This document shows, piece by piece, positions 27,767-38,168 of a stretch of DNA of 64,000 nt. The position numbers were made by a program, and so were the translations under genes. Each line of letters begins with the position of its first letter. Positions within the stretch are counted from its first letter, which is position 1. Where the stretch lies: positions 310,001-374,000 of the forward strand of contig JAIUOO010000001.1 of NCBI GenBank assembly GCA_020161695.1, given 5' to 3'. The notes under the pieces were generated by a model, which worked only from the letters and a program-made list of their open reading frames with translations, ran no database searches and was not told where the DNA came from. This stretch comes from Pseudomonadota bacterium (GTDB lineage: Bacteria > Pseudomonadota > Alphaproteobacteria > Rhizobiales > Phreatobacteraceae).

Positions 27767-27805
27767 GCCGGCGCCGAAGAGGTTCGACGCCGGCCTGATT
27801 TTTTT
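27767..27805 (+). terminator. stem-loop with T-run overlapping the degP stop codon
   Basis: GCCGGCG and CGCCGGC (27767-27773 and 27788-27794) form a stem followed, on the plus strand, by seven T residues that run into the TAA of degP. In that direction it looks like an intrinsic terminator, yet no plus-strand gene ends here. It may block antisense transcription into degP, or simply be a 3' stem-loop of the degP message. Confidence 0.5.
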
Positions 27806-29351
27806 AAGAGGGGTTCAGGGGAATGGCGACGAAGCGCTGGCCCTCGCCTGACCGCAGCCGGATCAGCGCCGAGCGGCGGCCGTCGGCGCGGGCGGCGGAA
27901 AGCGCCTCCCGCACGTCCCTCAGCGAGGCGACCGAACGGCCGGCAACGTCGAGGATGACATCGCCCGGACGGATGCCGCGCTGGGCGGCCGGTCCCGAAG
28001 GATCGACCTCGGTCACCACCATGCCCTCGCCGCGGCCCGCCGGCTCGATCGACATGCCGAGGCGGGGAGCCGCCGGGGCCTGGTCGCGGTTCAGCTCGCC
28101 GCGGCGATCGCGCCGGCCGTCCTGAAGCGACGCGCGGCTCGTCTCGCCCGGAAGCTGGCCGAGGGTCAGCTGGACGGTGCGCTCGGCGCCGTCGCGCATC
28201 ACGGTCAGGCGGACATTGGCGCCCGGCCGGGCCGCGCCGATGCGGCGGGTCAGGTCACGCGCATCGCGCACCGGCTGGCCGTCGACCGCCACCACCACGT
28301 CGGAGGGCTTGAGGTCGGCATTGGCGGCCGGGCTGCCCTGCTGGACGCCGGCGACGAGAGCGCCTTCCGGCTTCGGCAGGCGCAGGCTCTCGGCGATCTC
28401 CGGCGTGACCGGCTGGATCTGGATGCCGATCCAGCCGCGCTGGACCGAGCCGTTGTCGCGCAGCGAGGCGACGACGTTCTGCGTGGTTTCCGAGGGGATG
28501 GCGAACGCAATACCGATATTGCCACCCGAGGGAGAGTAGATCGCCGTGTTGACGCCGATCACCTCGCCATTGGCGTTGAAGGTCGGGCCACCGGAATTGC
28601 CGCGGTTCACCGCCGCGTCGATCTGCAGGAAGTCGTCATAGGGGCCGGAGCCGATGTCGCGGCCACGGGCCGAGACGATGCCGGCGGTCACGGTGCCACC
28701 GAGGCCGAACGGATTGCCGACCGCCAGTACCCAGTCGCCGACGCGCGGGGCGGCGGCGGCGAAGCGCACGAACGGGAAGTCGCTGCCCTCGGCCTTGAGC
28801 AAGGCGAGATCGGTGCGCTCGTCGGTGCCGACGACGCGGGCCTTCAGCGTGCGGCCGCCATCCATGACGATGTCAGCCTCGGTCGCGCCGCGCACGACGT
28901 GGTTGTTGGTGACGATGTAGCCGTCAGCCGAGATGAAGAAGCCGGAGCCCTGCGAGGCGGCGCGGGGCCCGCGCGGCATGCCCGGGCCACCGAAGCGAGG
29001 ATCGCCGCGGAAGCGCGGGTCGTTGCGGAACTGCTCGCCGAAGCGTCGCATGAACTGTTCCATCTGGCCGTCCTGGCCGTTGTTCATGCCCTCCTCGTCG
29101 TCCTGGCCGCGGCCCGGCATCTCGCGGAACGACATCTGCTCGGACGAGGCGGAACGGGTGACGCGGACCGAGACGACGGCGGGCTTCACCCGCTCGACGA
29201 CATCGGCGAAGGACATCGGGGCGGTCTGGACGCCCTGTGCCGTGGCGCTGGCGATGAAGGGGGAGCGGGTCGGCTGGACGGCAACGGCGCCGGCGCCGAC
29301 GGCGAGGATCGCGACAGTGCCGAGGAGGGCGGCGCGCAGACGGGACGTCAT
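27804..29351 (-). CDS. degP: periplasmic serine protease/chaperone, DegP/HtrA family (Do-like)
   Basis: A 515-residue HtrA protease that degrades or refolds damaged envelope proteins. After the signal segment (LLGTVAILAVGAGAVAV) comes a Gln/Met/Arg-rich linker (LA loop, residues about 70-130), then the trypsin-like domain with His151 in TNNHVV, Asp181 in ERTDLALLK and Ser253 in GNSGGP. Two PDZ domains follow (about 305-400 and 425-510; GIQIQPVTP and LGMSIEPAG). Start 29351 has GGAG eight bases upstream. The position between ccmH and a two-component pair is a gene order I associate with rhizobia. Confidence 0.96.
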   Translation of the reverse strand: MTSRLRAALLGTVAILAVGAGAVAVQPTRSPFIASATAQGVQTAPMSFADVVERVKPAVVSVRVTRSASSEQMSFREMPGRGQDDEEGMNNGQDGQMEQFMRRFGEQFRNDPRFRGDPRFGGPGMPRGPRAASQGSGFFISADGYIVTNNHVVRGATEADIVMDGGRTLKARVVGTDERTDLALLKAEGSDFPFVRFAAAAPRVGDWVLAVGNPFGLGGTVTAGIVSARGRDIGSGPYDDFLQIDAAVNRGNSGGPTFNANGEVIGVNTAIYSPSGGNIGIAFAIPSETTQNVVASLRDNGSVQRGWIGIQIQPVTPEIAESLRLPKPEGALVAGVQQGSPAANADLKPSDVVVAVDGQPVRDARDLTRRIGAARPGANVRLTVMRDGAERTVQLTLGQLPGETSRASLQDGRRDRRGELNRDQAPAAPRLGMSIEPAGRGEGMVVTEVDPSGPAAQRGIRPGDVILDVAGRSVASLRDVREALSAARADGRRSALIRLRSGEGQRFVAIPLNPS

Positions 29352-29474
29352 GGGGGATCTCCATGGGTAAAGGGGCGCACGGGGTCTGCCGTGCTTGCAC
29401 CGGACCATGGAGCAGCGTGGATTACGCCACCCTGTCGGGGAAGTTACAGTTTCGTAAGGTGGCCCCTGCCGGGC

Positions 29475-29930
29475 TCAGCCGTTCAGCGCCGCGTCCAGCT
29501 TGCGCTTTTCCTCGTCCGAGAGCGGCTCGGGCTGGGTCGCCTCGCCCGTCCGCCGGCGGCGCAGCGCGAAGGCGAGATAGCCGACCCCGCCGATCAGGAA
29601 CACGGCCGGCGCGCCCCACAGCGCGAGCGTGTGCCAGCCGAGGCGCGGGCGCATCAGCACGAACTCGCCGTAGCGCGCGACGAGGAAGTCGGTGACCTGC
29701 CGGTCGCTGTCGCCGGCCTTCAGCCGCTCGCGCACCAGAAGGCGGAGGTCGCGGGCGAGCGGCGCGTCGGAATCGTCGATCGACTGGTTCTGGCAGACCA
29801 TGCAGCGCAGATCCTGCGACAGGGCGCGGGCGCGCGTCTCCAGCGCCGGATCGTCCAGCCGCTCGCCGGGCAGGACGGCATGGGCCGGCGCGGCGGCGAG
29901 AAGCGAGAGAGCGAGGATCAGCGCGCGCAT
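29475..29930 (-). CDS. ccmH: cytochrome c-type biogenesis protein CcmH/CycL
   Basis: A 151-residue periplasmic, membrane-anchored thiol oxidoreductase that reduces the apocytochrome CxxCH cysteines before heme attachment. It has a signal peptide, the [11 protein letters not shown] motif with Cys43 and Cys46, and a C-terminal anchor ([21 protein letters not shown]). It is the last gene of ccmIEFH, four bases after ccmF. Confidence 0.96.
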   Translation of the reverse strand: MRALILALSLLAAAPAHAVLPGERLDDPALETRARALSQDLRCMVCQNQSIDDSDAPLARDLRLLVRERLKAGDSDRQVTDFLVARYGEFVLMRPRLGWHTLALWGAPAVFLIGGVGYLAFALRRRRTGEATQPEPLSDEEKRKLDAALNG

Positions 29931-29934
29931 CGCC

Positions 29935-31920
29935 TCACTCCGCGGCTTGCACGGCGGGCGCGCGCCGGGCCGCCGGCTTCGGCGCGCCGACCCTCAGGCG
30001 ACGGTCGGACAGCGACAGGAGGCCACCCAGCATCATGACCAGCGTGCCGATCCAGATCAGCAGCACCATCGGCTTGTAGAAGAACCTGAGCGCGATGGAG
30101 CCGCTGGTCTCGACATCGCCCGGCGAAACGTAGAGCTGCGAAAAGCCGCGCGTCTTCAGCGCCGCCTCGGTGGTCGGCATGTTGCGCGCGGTATAGACGC
30201 GCTTGGCAGGCTCCAGGATCCCGGCATCGACGCCGCCCTCGCGCAGCACGAGCCGCGCGACCACATCGCGATAGTTCGGCCCCTGAACCGGCGCGAGGCC
30301 GGTCAGCGTCACCTGATAGCCGGCGACCTCGACCGTGTCGCCCGGCTTCATCTGCACGATCAGTTCCTGCCGGTAGCAGGTCTCGCCGACGATGCCGATC
30401 AGCATGACGCCGACGCCGGCATGGGCGACCGCCGTGCCCCAGGCGGAGCGCGGCAGCCCCCTCGCCCGCTGCAGCGTCGTCGCCAGCGGCGCGCGAAACA
30501 GCTGGACGCGCTCGGCCACCTCGGCGAGCGAGCCGACGATGATGTAGGCGGCAAGGCCGATGAACACCGGCGCCAGAACCGGCCCGCCGCGCGTCACCGC
30601 GAAGGTCAGCAGCATCGCCGCGATGCCGGCGGCGAAGGCGGCCATCATCCGCTGGGCGGCGGCGAGAAGGTCTCCGCGCTTCCAGGCGAGGAACGGCCCG
30701 AAGACCATGGCCACCATCAGCGGCACCATGAGCGGGCCGAAGGTCCAGTTGAAGAAGGGCGGCCCGACCGAGATCTTCGCGCCCGTCAGCGCCTCCAGCG
30801 CCAGCGGATAGAGCGTGCCGACGAAGACGGCGGCGCAGGCGGCGGTGAGGAACAGGTTGTTGAGGACCAGCGCCCCCTCGCGCGACACCGGCGCGAAAAT
30901 GCCGCCCTGCCGGAGCATCGGCGCGCGCCAGGCATAGAGCGCCAGCGAGCCGCCGATGAAAGCGATGAGGATGGCGAGGATGAAGATGCCGCGCTCGGGA
31001 TCGACCGCGAAGGCGTGGACGGAGGTCAGCACGCCGGAGCGCACGAGGAAGGTGCCGAGCAGCGACAGCGAGAAGGTCAGGATCGCCAGCAGCACCGTCC
31101 AGACCTTCAGCGCCTCGCGCTTCTCCATGACGATGGCGGAGTGCAGCAGTGCCGTGCCGGCGAGCCAGGGCATCAGGGAAGCGTTCTCGACCGGGTCCCA
31201 GAACCACCAGCCGCCCCAGCCGAGCTCGTAATAGGCCCAGAACGAGCCCATGGAGATGCCGGCGGTGAGGAACATCCAGGCAGTCAGCGCCCAGGGCCTG
31301 ACCCAGCGCGCCCAGGCGGCGTCGATCCGCCCCTCGATCAGCGCCGCGACGGCGAAGGCGAAGGACATCGAGAAGCCGACATAGCCGAGATAGAGCAGCG
31401 GCGGATGGATCGCGAGGCCGGGGTCCTGCAGCAGCGGGTTGAGGTCGCGGCCCTCGAACGGCGCGGGATTGATGCGGTTGAACGGGTTCGAGGTCTTCAG
31501 GATGAACAGCAGGAAGGCCGCGGTGATCCACGCCTGCACCGCCAGCACGTTGGCCTTCAGCGGCAGCGGCAGGTTGCGGCCGAACAGCGCGACAAACGCC
31601 GAGAACAGGGTGAGGATCAGCACCCAGAGCAGCATCGAGCCCTCATGGTTCCCCCACACGCCGGAGATCTTGTAGATCAGCGGCTTGGTCGAGTGGCTGT
31701 TGAGCACGACGTTCTCGACCGAGAAATCCGAGACGAGATAGGCGTGGGTCAGCGCCGCGAAGGCGATGGCGACGAAGGCGCACTGGCCGAGCGCAACGGC
31801 GTCCGCCGTACCCATCAGCGCCGCGTCGCGCTTCCTTGCGCCCCAGACCGGCACGACCGACTGGAACAGCGCCAGCGCCAGCGCCAGAACGAGGGCGTAG
31901 TGACCGATTTCGGGCGACAT
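29935..31920 (-). CDS. ccmF: heme lyase component CcmF/CycK
   Basis: A 661-residue multi-span inner-membrane protein that transfers heme from CcmE to apocytochrome c. The tryptophan-rich heme-handling region [18 protein letters not shown] is present, and the family stretch [13 protein letters not shown] lies in the N-terminal part. Length is normal. Its ATG overlaps the ccmE stop by one base (TGATG), indicating coupled translation. Confidence 0.97.
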   Translation of the reverse strand: MSPEIGHYALVLALALALFQSVVPVWGARKRDAALMGTADAVALGQCAFVAIAFAALTHAYLVSDFSVENVVLNSHSTKPLIYKISGVWGNHEGSMLLWVLILTLFSAFVALFGRNLPLPLKANVLAVQAWITAAFLLFILKTSNPFNRINPAPFEGRDLNPLLQDPGLAIHPPLLYLGYVGFSMSFAFAVAALIEGRIDAAWARWVRPWALTAWMFLTAGISMGSFWAYYELGWGGWWFWDPVENASLMPWLAGTALLHSAIVMEKREALKVWTVLLAILTFSLSLLGTFLVRSGVLTSVHAFAVDPERGIFILAILIAFIGGSLALYAWRAPMLRQGGIFAPVSREGALVLNNLFLTAACAAVFVGTLYPLALEALTGAKISVGPPFFNWTFGPLMVPLMVAMVFGPFLAWKRGDLLAAAQRMMAAFAAGIAAMLLTFAVTRGGPVLAPVFIGLAAYIIVGSLAEVAERVQLFRAPLATTLQRARGLPRSAWGTAVAHAGVGVMLIGIVGETCYRQELIVQMKPGDTVEVAGYQVTLTGLAPVQGPNYRDVVARLVLREGGVDAGILEPAKRVYTARNMPTTEAALKTRGFSQLYVSPGDVETSGSIALRFFYKPMVLLIWIGTLVMMLGGLLSLSDRRLRVGAPKPAARRAPAVQAAE

Positions 31921-32438
31921 CAGCGCGAGGCTCCCGGCTGCGCCGCATTGGGGTTCGGGGCCGGATCACCCGGCTTCCAGTGGCCCTGCTGCTTCAGCGC
32001 GTCGGCAACTTCCTTGGGCATGTAGGTTTCGTCGTGGCGCGCGAGCACGCTGTCGGCCCGGAATTGCCGGCCGGGCTCCAGAACGCCCTCGGTGACGACC
32101 CCCTGCCCCTCACGGAACAGGTCCGGCAGAACGCCGCGATAGGCGACGGGGATGCTGGTCCGCCCGTCGGTGACGACGAAGCTCACCTGCATGTTCTCGC
32201 CGCGCCGGATCGAGCCGGTCTCGACGAGGCCACCGAGGCGGATGCGCTGGCCGGGCTGGACGTTCTTCTCGACGATGTCGGTCGGCGAATGGAACAGGGT
32301 GATCGAGCCCGACAGCGCATAGAGGACGAGGCCGGCCGCGACGCCGAGCACCGCCAGCGCGAGGCCGATCAGCGTCAGGCGGCGCTGCTTGCGCGTCATG
32401 CCGCGACGGGCGGGAACCGGGCCGGTGGTCGTGGTCAT
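31920..32438 (-). CDS. ccmE: periplasmic heme chaperone CcmE/CycJ
   Basis: A 172-residue membrane-anchored OB-fold protein that binds heme covalently and hands it to CcmF. The heme-binding His135 and nearby Tyr139 are in [13 protein letters not shown], the family signature. A single N-terminal span ([20 protein letters not shown]) anchors it. It overlaps both ccmI and ccmF by one base. Confidence 0.97.
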   Translation of the reverse strand: MTTTTGPVPARRGMTRKQRRLTLIGLALAVLGVAAGLVLYALSGSITLFHSPTDIVEKNVQPGQRIRLGGLVETGSIRRGENMQVSFVVTDGRTSIPVAYRGVLPDLFREGQGVVTEGVLEPGRQFRADSVLARHDETYMPKEVADALKQQGHWKPGDPAPNPNAAQPGASR

Positions 32439-33505
32439 CAGCCGCCCATCCCCAGTTCGCGCATCAGCGCATCCAGCTGGCCGATCTTGTCGGCTTCCGC
32501 CCCAAAGCGCTGGCGCACGCTCGCCGCGGCGGCCCGCGCCTTGTCGGCCTCGCCGAGAACGGAATAGGAGCGCACCAGCCGCAGCCAGCCGTCGAAATCC
32601 GTCCCGTCCGCTTCAAGGCGCGCGGCGAGACCCTCGACCATGCCGCGAATGTCCGAGGCGGTCGGTCGCGGTGCATCCGCCGGACCGAGCCGGGCGACCT
32701 CGCTGCGCAACACCCCGAGCCATGGCGCATTGGGCGGCGCGATCTCGATCAGCCGCGACCAGATGGCGCGCGCCTCGGCCGGGCGGCCGTCCTGTTCGGC
32801 CGAAAGCCCGAGGAGATAGCCGGCCTTGGGATGATCCGCCGACAGCGCGATCGCGCGCTCCAGCCCCGCCTTGGCTTCCGCCGTCACCACGCCGCCGCCG
32901 GCGGCAACCTGCGCCTCGGCGAGATCGGCCTCGCGGTCGGCGGTCGCGCCAAGGAGGCGCAGGGCATTGGCGCGGGCGCGGACAGCCTCGCCGGCGCGGC
33001 CGAGGCGAAGATAGACGGGGGCCACGACCTCCCAGCCGCGCCCGTCTTCCGGGTTGGCGGCAAGATGCGCCTCGATGCGCGCGATGAGGGTGGCGATGTC
33101 GTTCTGACCCGGCGCCTGCTGGCGGCGCTCGGCGAGCGGCTGGCCGGGATAGCCGGGCTGACCGCGCAGGCCGTAGCCCACGATGGCGACCAGCGGCACG
33201 GCGACGAGCGCCGCCAGCGCGGCCACGCGGCGGCGTCCGCCAGCGCCCTCCAGCGCCGTCGCGCCGCTTCTTTCGGCGGCGGCGATGATGCGCCGCGACA
33301 CCTCGATCCGGGCCGCATCGGCCTCGGCCGCGCCGATCACGCCGGCATCCCGGTCGCGGCCGATCTCGTCGAGCTGATCGCGATAGACGGCGAGATCGCT
33401 GCCGCCATCCGCCGTGCGGGCGCGGGCGAGCGGCAGAAGCACCGCCATGACGGCGGCGGCGGTCATCAGCGCGAACATGGTCCAGACGGCGAAGGAGCCT
33501 TCCAT
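32438..33505 (-). CDS. ccmI: cytochrome c biogenesis protein CcmI/CycH
   Basis: A 355-residue apocytochrome chaperone. Two spans ([21 protein letters not shown] and [19 protein letters not shown]) flank a short cytoplasmic loop with the [12 protein letters not shown] motif. A periplasmic TPR-rich domain follows (helical pairs such as [22 protein letters not shown]). It is the first gene of ccmIEFH. The start at 33505 is chosen because it opens immediately before span 1. Confidence 0.93.
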   Translation of the reverse strand: MEGSFAVWTMFALMTAAAVMAVLLPLARARTADGGSDLAVYRDQLDEIGRDRDAGVIGAAEADAARIEVSRRIIAAAERSGATALEGAGGRRRVAALAALVAVPLVAIVGYGLRGQPGYPGQPLAERRQQAPGQNDIATLIARIEAHLAANPEDGRGWEVVAPVYLRLGRAGEAVRARANALRLLGATADREADLAEAQVAAGGGVVTAEAKAGLERAIALSADHPKAGYLLGLSAEQDGRPAEARAIWSRLIEIAPPNAPWLGVLRSEVARLGPADAPRPTASDIRGMVEGLAARLEADGTDFDGWLRLVRSYSVLGEADKARAAAASVRQRFGAEADKIGQLDALMRELGMGG

Positions 33506-33642
33506 GGCCCGGTGCGAAATCCCTGTCAGCCTGCCGTCCTGCGACGGCTCCGGTTTGGAATGGTGCCAAATAGCCCACCGGACAGGGGGCGACAACGGGA
33601 AGATTGTCGCGCGCACGCGCCTTTGATGGAGATCAGCCCGCG

Positions 33643-35106
33643 CTAACCCTGCCGGCCCGGCGTCTTGCCGGCATTGATCGCAACATCGGCGGCCTTCTGG
33701 AGGAGCTGGGCGTAGCTCGCGCCGAAAATGCGCGCGGAGAAGCGCACGGCGGCCTCGATCTGGCTGATCTTCAGCGCCCGGTCGACGTCCGGCGCGTTGC
33801 GGATATTCTCCAGCAACTGCGTCAGGGTCGGGTCCAGATAGCCCTGAATCTCCGTGAAGATGCGCAGGGTGATCTCGTTCAGCGCGATCTCGGAGGCATA
33901 GCTGCGGCAAGCCGACAGGAGGTCGAGCCGCGTCTCGACATCGGCGACCACATCCTCGGAGATGGCCTCGGCGGGCTGGTCGCCGCGCTGGCGCGGCCGC
34001 AGCAGCCGGCGCATCTCGCCGGGCACACCCTCTATCTCGGCGGTCAGCAGGCGCGCGAGGTCGGCCCGCAATTTCGCGAGGCGCCGCTGCCACGGGCCGT
34101 CGCCGGCAAGGCTCATGTCGGTGCGCAGCGAGCGGACCGCATCGTGCAGGTCCTTCAGCGCGGCCGTGACCCTGTCGCCGCGCCCTTCCTTCAGCGCGCG
34201 CGACACACGGAACGCCGACCGCTCGATCTCGCCGACAACGAGATCGACCGCGTAGCGATAGGGATTGACCGCTATCTTGGCGGGTTCGTCGCTCTCCGCC
34301 GCCGATACCGCAAGGCGTGCCAGATGGGCCTTCTGCACCAGACGTCCCTGGAACAGCACCAGCGCGAAGGCAAGCAGATCGGTGCGGGTGTTCGCCATCG
34401 GGTCGAGCATGGCGCGCGCATTGGCCAGCCCGTCATCGGCGAGGTTGCGGATGGTCGTCGGCGCCTTGGCGATGGCGGCGGCGATGGCCGGCGCATTGCC
34501 GAGCACCACCAGAACGTCGGTCAGGTCGTCAAGCGCACGCTCGTCGCCGAGGCGGGCGACCAGCCGCTTGCGCTGCGCCTCGTCGATGGAAACCTCTTCG
34601 AGCTCCGCGCGGATCGCCGCGCAGAGCGGTATGGCGAAATCGGCGGCGAGCTGGGCGGCCCCGGCCTCGTCCCCGGCGGCGATGGCGGCGGTGCAGGCCG
34701 CCTCCAGCGCCTCAGCCTCGTCGGGCTGGAGGTCGCGCGCGATCCAGGTCCAGATGGCGGTCAGCGAGTGGCGGGCGATGCGGCCGCGAACCTTGGTCTC
34801 CAGCCGCTCGTCGATCAGGAACGGCTCGACCGGGCGGAACACGAACCGCGCCGCGACCTCGTCGCGGATTGCCTGCGGCGGCACGGTTTCCGGCGGTTTC
34901 GGGGCGACCGGCGGCGGCGCCGGCCGCAGCGCCGCGATGATCATGTCGCCGCCCGGAATGGCCTCGCCGCGCTGGCGCGCGCGCTCGATCTCGGTCGACA
35001 GGAGCTTGCGGGCCGATTCGGGCAGGGCCGCCAGATAGGCGCGCAACCGCTCCGCGGGCGAGCGGGCGGAAGCGCTGTCCTGGCGTTGGGCGGCAGCCTC
35101 GGTCAT
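33643..35106 (-). CDS. conserved hypothetical protein, helical, 487 residues
   Basis: I do not recognise a domain. The protein is almost entirely helical and charged, with no signal peptide or membrane span. Its Pro-rich stretch (ALRPAPPPVAPKPPETVPP, about 60-78) separates a basic N-terminus from a long alpha-helical body rich in Ala, Leu, Glu and Arg. The region DLLSACRSYASEIALNEITLRI may be a conserved helix pair. Codon use matches neighbours, so it looks native. It stands alone between ccmI and the lipoprotein gene. A cytoplasmic scaffold or regulator is possible but unsupported. Confidence 0.7.
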   Translation of the reverse strand: MTEAAAQRQDSASARSPAERLRAYLAALPESARKLLSTEIERARQRGEAIPGGDMIIAALRPAPPPVAPKPPETVPPQAIRDEVAARFVFRPVEPFLIDERLETKVRGRIARHSLTAIWTWIARDLQPDEAEALEAACTAAIAAGDEAGAAQLAADFAIPLCAAIRAELEEVSIDEAQRKRLVARLGDERALDDLTDVLVVLGNAPAIAAAIAKAPTTIRNLADDGLANARAMLDPMANTRTDLLAFALVLFQGRLVQKAHLARLAVSAAESDEPAKIAVNPYRYAVDLVVGEIERSAFRVSRALKEGRGDRVTAALKDLHDAVRSLRTDMSLAGDGPWQRRLAKLRADLARLLTAEIEGVPGEMRRLLRPRQRGDQPAEAISEDVVADVETRLDLLSACRSYASEIALNEITLRIFTEIQGYLDPTLTQLLENIRNAPDVDRALKISQIEAAVRFSARIFGASYAQLLQKAADVAINAGKTPGRQG

Positions 35107-35152
35107 GGAGCGCCGAGCCTATCCACCCTCCGTTAAAAAGTGGTGCTTTTGC

Positions 35153-35599
35153 TCAGCCGACCGGCGACCAGCTGCCGTCCGGGTTGCGGCAGGCCGTGCC
35201 CACCGCGGTCTGCGGGCGACCGTTGATGTAGATCGTATGGGTGTACTCGCGGCAGTAATTGGCGCCGCGATAGTAGGTCCGGCCGGGCTCGACATAGCCG
35301 TAGGCCTTCTCGGAGCGCCATTCGGAGCGGCGGCCCTCGACCCACACGACCTGCTCGGCGGCATAGGCGCGGCGGCGGTCCTGCTCGTCGAGGTCGCGGC
35401 CGATGGCATTGCCGATCAGGCCGCCGATGGCGGCGCCGGCAAGGCCGGCCGCCAGGCGCTCGCCCGGCCCACCGCCGAACTGCGAGCCGATCAGGCCGCC
35501 GGCGACGGCGCCGATGGCGGTTCCCGACTGCTCGCGGGTCTCGCATCCCGCGACGGTGAAACCGATCAGGGCGGCGGCGGCAACGAGGCGATAGCGCAT
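35153..35599 (-). CDS. outer-membrane glycine-zipper lipoprotein (17 kDa antigen-like)
   Basis: A 148-residue lipoprotein. The signal peptide ends in a lipobox TVAGC with Cys19 as lipid-attachment residue. A glycine-zipper segment follows (GTAIGAVAGGLIGSQFGGG, then AGLAGAAIGGLIGNAIG), then a C-terminal domain with YGYVEPGRTYYRGANYCREYT typical of the RT0821-like surface-antigen group. Probably sits in the outer membrane as a structural or envelope-stress protein. Confidence 0.88.
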   Translation of the reverse strand: MRYRLVAAAALIGFTVAGCETREQSGTAIGAVAGGLIGSQFGGGPGERLAAGLAGAAIGGLIGNAIGRDLDEQDRRRAYAAEQVVWVEGRRSEWRSEKAYGYVEPGRTYYRGANYCREYTHTIYINGRPQTAVGTACRNPDGSWSPVG

Positions 35600-35690
35600 G
35601 GACAGGTCCGTTCAATGGGCGCCGGCATGCCGGCGGGGATGACGGGCGTGAAATGTCCAGCCGAATGAGGCGAAAAGGCGGCGCCGCCGG

Positions 35691-37079
35691 TCAGACGGAC
35701 GGCAGCCGCAGGCTCGCCCGGAGGCCGCCGATCCCGGCCGCGCCCAGCGACAGCCCGCCGCCATAGAGGCCGGCCAGCTCCGAGACGATCGACAGGCCGA
35801 GGCCCGAGCCGGGCTTGGTCTCGTCCAGCCGCTTGCCGCGCCGGCCGACCGCCTCGCGCTCGTCGGCGGTGAGGCCGGGGCCGTCGTCCTCGATCACGAT
35901 GGTGAAATAGACGCGGTCTGCCGTTGACTCGGCCGGCTCGCGCTCGACCGCGATGGCAACGCGCCCGTCGGCCCATTTGCAGGCATTGTCGACGAGATTG
36001 CCGACCATTTCCTCGAGGTCGTTGCGCTCGCCCCGGAACATCAGGCCCGGCGGCACCCGCGCATCGACCTCCAGGCCGCGGCCGCGATGGATCTTCTCCA
36101 TGGTGCGGGCGAGCCCCTCGACCACCTCGCCGACCGGCACCAGCGTCGAGGCGACGCGCGCGCGGGCCGCGACACGCGCCCTTTCGAGGTGGTGATTGAC
36201 CTGATCGCGCATGATCCGCGTCTGCTCGGCCACCTTCACGGCGAGCTGGTCGTCGCGGCCGGCGGCTTCGTTCTGGATCACCGAGATGGGGGTCTTCAGC
36301 GCATGGGCGAGGTTGCCGACATGGGTGCGCGAGCGCTCGACGATCTCGCGGTTGGTGTCGATCAGCGCGTTGACCTCGCGGGCGAGCGGCGCGATCTCGG
36401 TGGGGAAATTGCCCTCCAGATGCTCGCTCTCCCCCGCCCGCACCGAATGGAGGCCGCCGACGAGACGTTGCAGCGGGGCAAGGCCGACACGCACCTGCAG
36501 GAAGGCGGCGATCGCCATCCCCGCCGCCAGCAGCACCAGCGCGGCGATCAGCGTCAGGTTGAACTCGCGCACGGCGCCGACGATGTCGTCCGCCGGGCCT
36601 GCCACCATGATCTGGAAGTCGCCGTCCTCGCCGAGCTCGATGGTGCGCTCGACGGCGCGCAGCGCGACATTGTTGGGACCGGTGACATAGCCCTCGCGCG
36701 AGCGGGTCGGCCCGTCCGCGAGCGCCTCGGCGCCCAGCGCGGGAAGCCTGACGTCGAACAGCGAGCGCGAGGTGCGCACCTCGTTGCGCCCGGCATCGGT
36801 GCGGACGATCTGCCAGTACCAGCCGGATTGCGGCAGTTCGAACAGCGGCTCGCCGAGATTGGCGCCGACGACGATCTGCTGGTCGTCCACCGCGCCGGCG
36901 ATGTCGGCGATCAGCAGCTTGACGTAGACGCCGAGGCGGCGGTCGAATGCCCGCTCCACCGCCGTCCGGTTCACCGCCGCCAGCACGATGCCGGTAATGC
37001 TCAGCAACACCACGGCGAAGGCCAGCGCCAGAAGGATCAGGCGCCGCGCCAGCGAGGGCGCGTGGGTCGCGCCGGCCAT
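35691..37079 (-). CDS. feuQ: sensor histidine kinase FeuQ-like
   Basis: A 462-residue membrane kinase: span 1 at about 14-36, a periplasmic domain, span 2 at about 175-195, HAMP, HisKA with phospho-His259 in NLAHALKTPISVIQNEA, and a HATPase with NLVDNACKWAD, DDGPGL and GSGLGL. The HALKTP form of the H-box and the PepSY-regulator-kinase gene order match FeuQ of rhizobia and Brucella, which together with FeuP controls cyclic glucan export and envelope functions. Assignment by pattern and context. Confidence 0.85.
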   Translation of the reverse strand: MAGATHAPSLARRLILLALAFAVVLLSITGIVLAAVNRTAVERAFDRRLGVYVKLLIADIAGAVDDQQIVVGANLGEPLFELPQSGWYWQIVRTDAGRNEVRTSRSLFDVRLPALGAEALADGPTRSREGYVTGPNNVALRAVERTIELGEDGDFQIMVAGPADDIVGAVREFNLTLIAALVLLAAGMAIAAFLQVRVGLAPLQRLVGGLHSVRAGESEHLEGNFPTEIAPLAREVNALIDTNREIVERSRTHVGNLAHALKTPISVIQNEAAGRDDQLAVKVAEQTRIMRDQVNHHLERARVAARARVASTLVPVGEVVEGLARTMEKIHRGRGLEVDARVPPGLMFRGERNDLEEMVGNLVDNACKWADGRVAIAVEREPAESTADRVYFTIVIEDDGPGLTADEREAVGRRGKRLDETKPGSGLGLSIVSELAGLYGGGLSLGAAGIGGLRASLRLPSV

Positions 37080-37082
37080 GGA

Positions 37083-37751
37083 TCAGGCGGCCTGGGGCGG
37101 CTGGAGGATGTAGCCGAGCCCGCGCACCGTCTGGATCACCTCGACGCCGAGCTTCTTGCGCAGGCGGCCGATGAAGACCTCGATCGTGTTGGAATCGCGG
37201 TCGAAATCCTGATCGTAGATGTGCTCGACCAGTTCGGTCCGCGACACAACCTTGCCCTGCTGGTGCATCAGATAGGCGAGCAGGCGGTATTCGTGCGAGG
37301 TCAGCTTCACCGGATTGCCGTCGACGGTGACGCGCCCGGCGCGAGCGTCGAGCCTGACCGGCCCGCAGGTGAACTCGTTGGTCGCCTGTCCCGCGACGCG
37401 ACGCAGCAGCGCGCGCAGGCGGGCCAGCACTTCCTCCATGTGGAAGGGCTTGGCGACATAGTCGTCGGCGCCGGCATCGAAGCCCTGCACCTTGTCCGAC
37501 CAGCGGTCGCGGGCGGTGAGAATCAGCACCGGCATGGTGCGGCCCGAACGCCGCCACTGCTCCAGCACCGAGATGCCGTCCATCTTCGGCAGGCCGATAT
37601 CGAGCACGACGGCGTCATAGGGCTCGCTGTCGCCGAGATAATAGCCCTCCTCGCCGTCGAACGCCTTGTCGACGACGTAGCCCGCATCGGTCAGGGCGGT
37701 GGTGATCTGCCGGTTGAGATCCGGATCGTCCTCGACGACGAGCAGGCGCAC
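37083..37751 (-). CDS. feuP: response regulator FeuP-like, OmpR family
   Basis: A 222-residue regulator with receiver domain (phospho-Asp51 in AVVLDIGLPKMDG, conserved Lys in VAKPFHMEE) and winged-helix output domain (KLTSHEYRLLAYLMHQQ, VFIGRLRKKLGVE). The start is a GTG at 37751: GGGAGA lies six to seven bases upstream and the first residues are then the standard MRLLVVEDD. It is followed four bases later by its kinase. Confidence 0.88.
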   Translation of the reverse strand: MRLLVVEDDPDLNRQITTALTDAGYVVDKAFDGEEGYYLGDSEPYDAVVLDIGLPKMDGISVLEQWRRSGRTMPVLILTARDRWSDKVQGFDAGADDYVAKPFHMEEVLARLRALLRRVAGQATNEFTCGPVRLDARAGRVTVDGNPVKLTSHEYRLLAYLMHQQGKVVSRTELVEHIYDQDFDRDSNTIEVFIGRLRKKLGVEVIQTVRGLGYILQPPQAA

Positions 37752-37783
37752 GCAATGTCTCCCGAAGGTCTGTTGATGCGGCT

Positions 37784-38098
37784 TCAGCGAACCTGGACGA
37801 CCTGTCCGGTATTCGCCTCGATCCGCACACGGGTGACCTTGCCACGCCGGTCGACGACTGTCAGCAGATAGAGCAGGTTGCCGCCCGCGCGGCACAGCCG
37901 CGCATTGATCACCTCTCCGCGCTGCTCGGGCCTCAGATTGCGCTGGGCCTGGGCGAGCGGCAGGGCTTGGCCGCCGGCGACGGCGGCCCGCCTGTCGGCC
38001 GGGTTGAGGCAATTGACCTGCGCCGCCGCCGGACCGGCGCAGAGCGCCAGTCCGAACAGGATCACGCCGGCCTTCGCGAATGTCGCCGCGGGTCTCAT
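37784..38098 (-). CDS. secreted PepSY-domain protein
   Basis: A 104-residue exported protein with signal peptide (AGVILFGLALCAGPAAAQ) and a PepSY-like core: LPLAQAQRNLRPEQRGEVINARL, then VVDRRGKVTRVRIEANTGQVV. PepSY proteins often sit beside envelope-sensing two-component systems and inhibit or tune them. It is first in the unit with feuPQ, 33 bases upstream. Confidence 0.82.
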   Translation of the reverse strand: MRPAATFAKAGVILFGLALCAGPAAAQVNCLNPADRRAAVAGGQALPLAQAQRNLRPEQRGEVINARLCRAGGNLLYLLTVVDRRGKVTRVRIEANTGQVVQVR

Positions 38099-38168
38099 GG
38101 CACCGATGATCTGGGTTGATCGTCAGCCGGACTAGGCCCGCCGGCCTGAACCCGCGATGAATGGCCTT

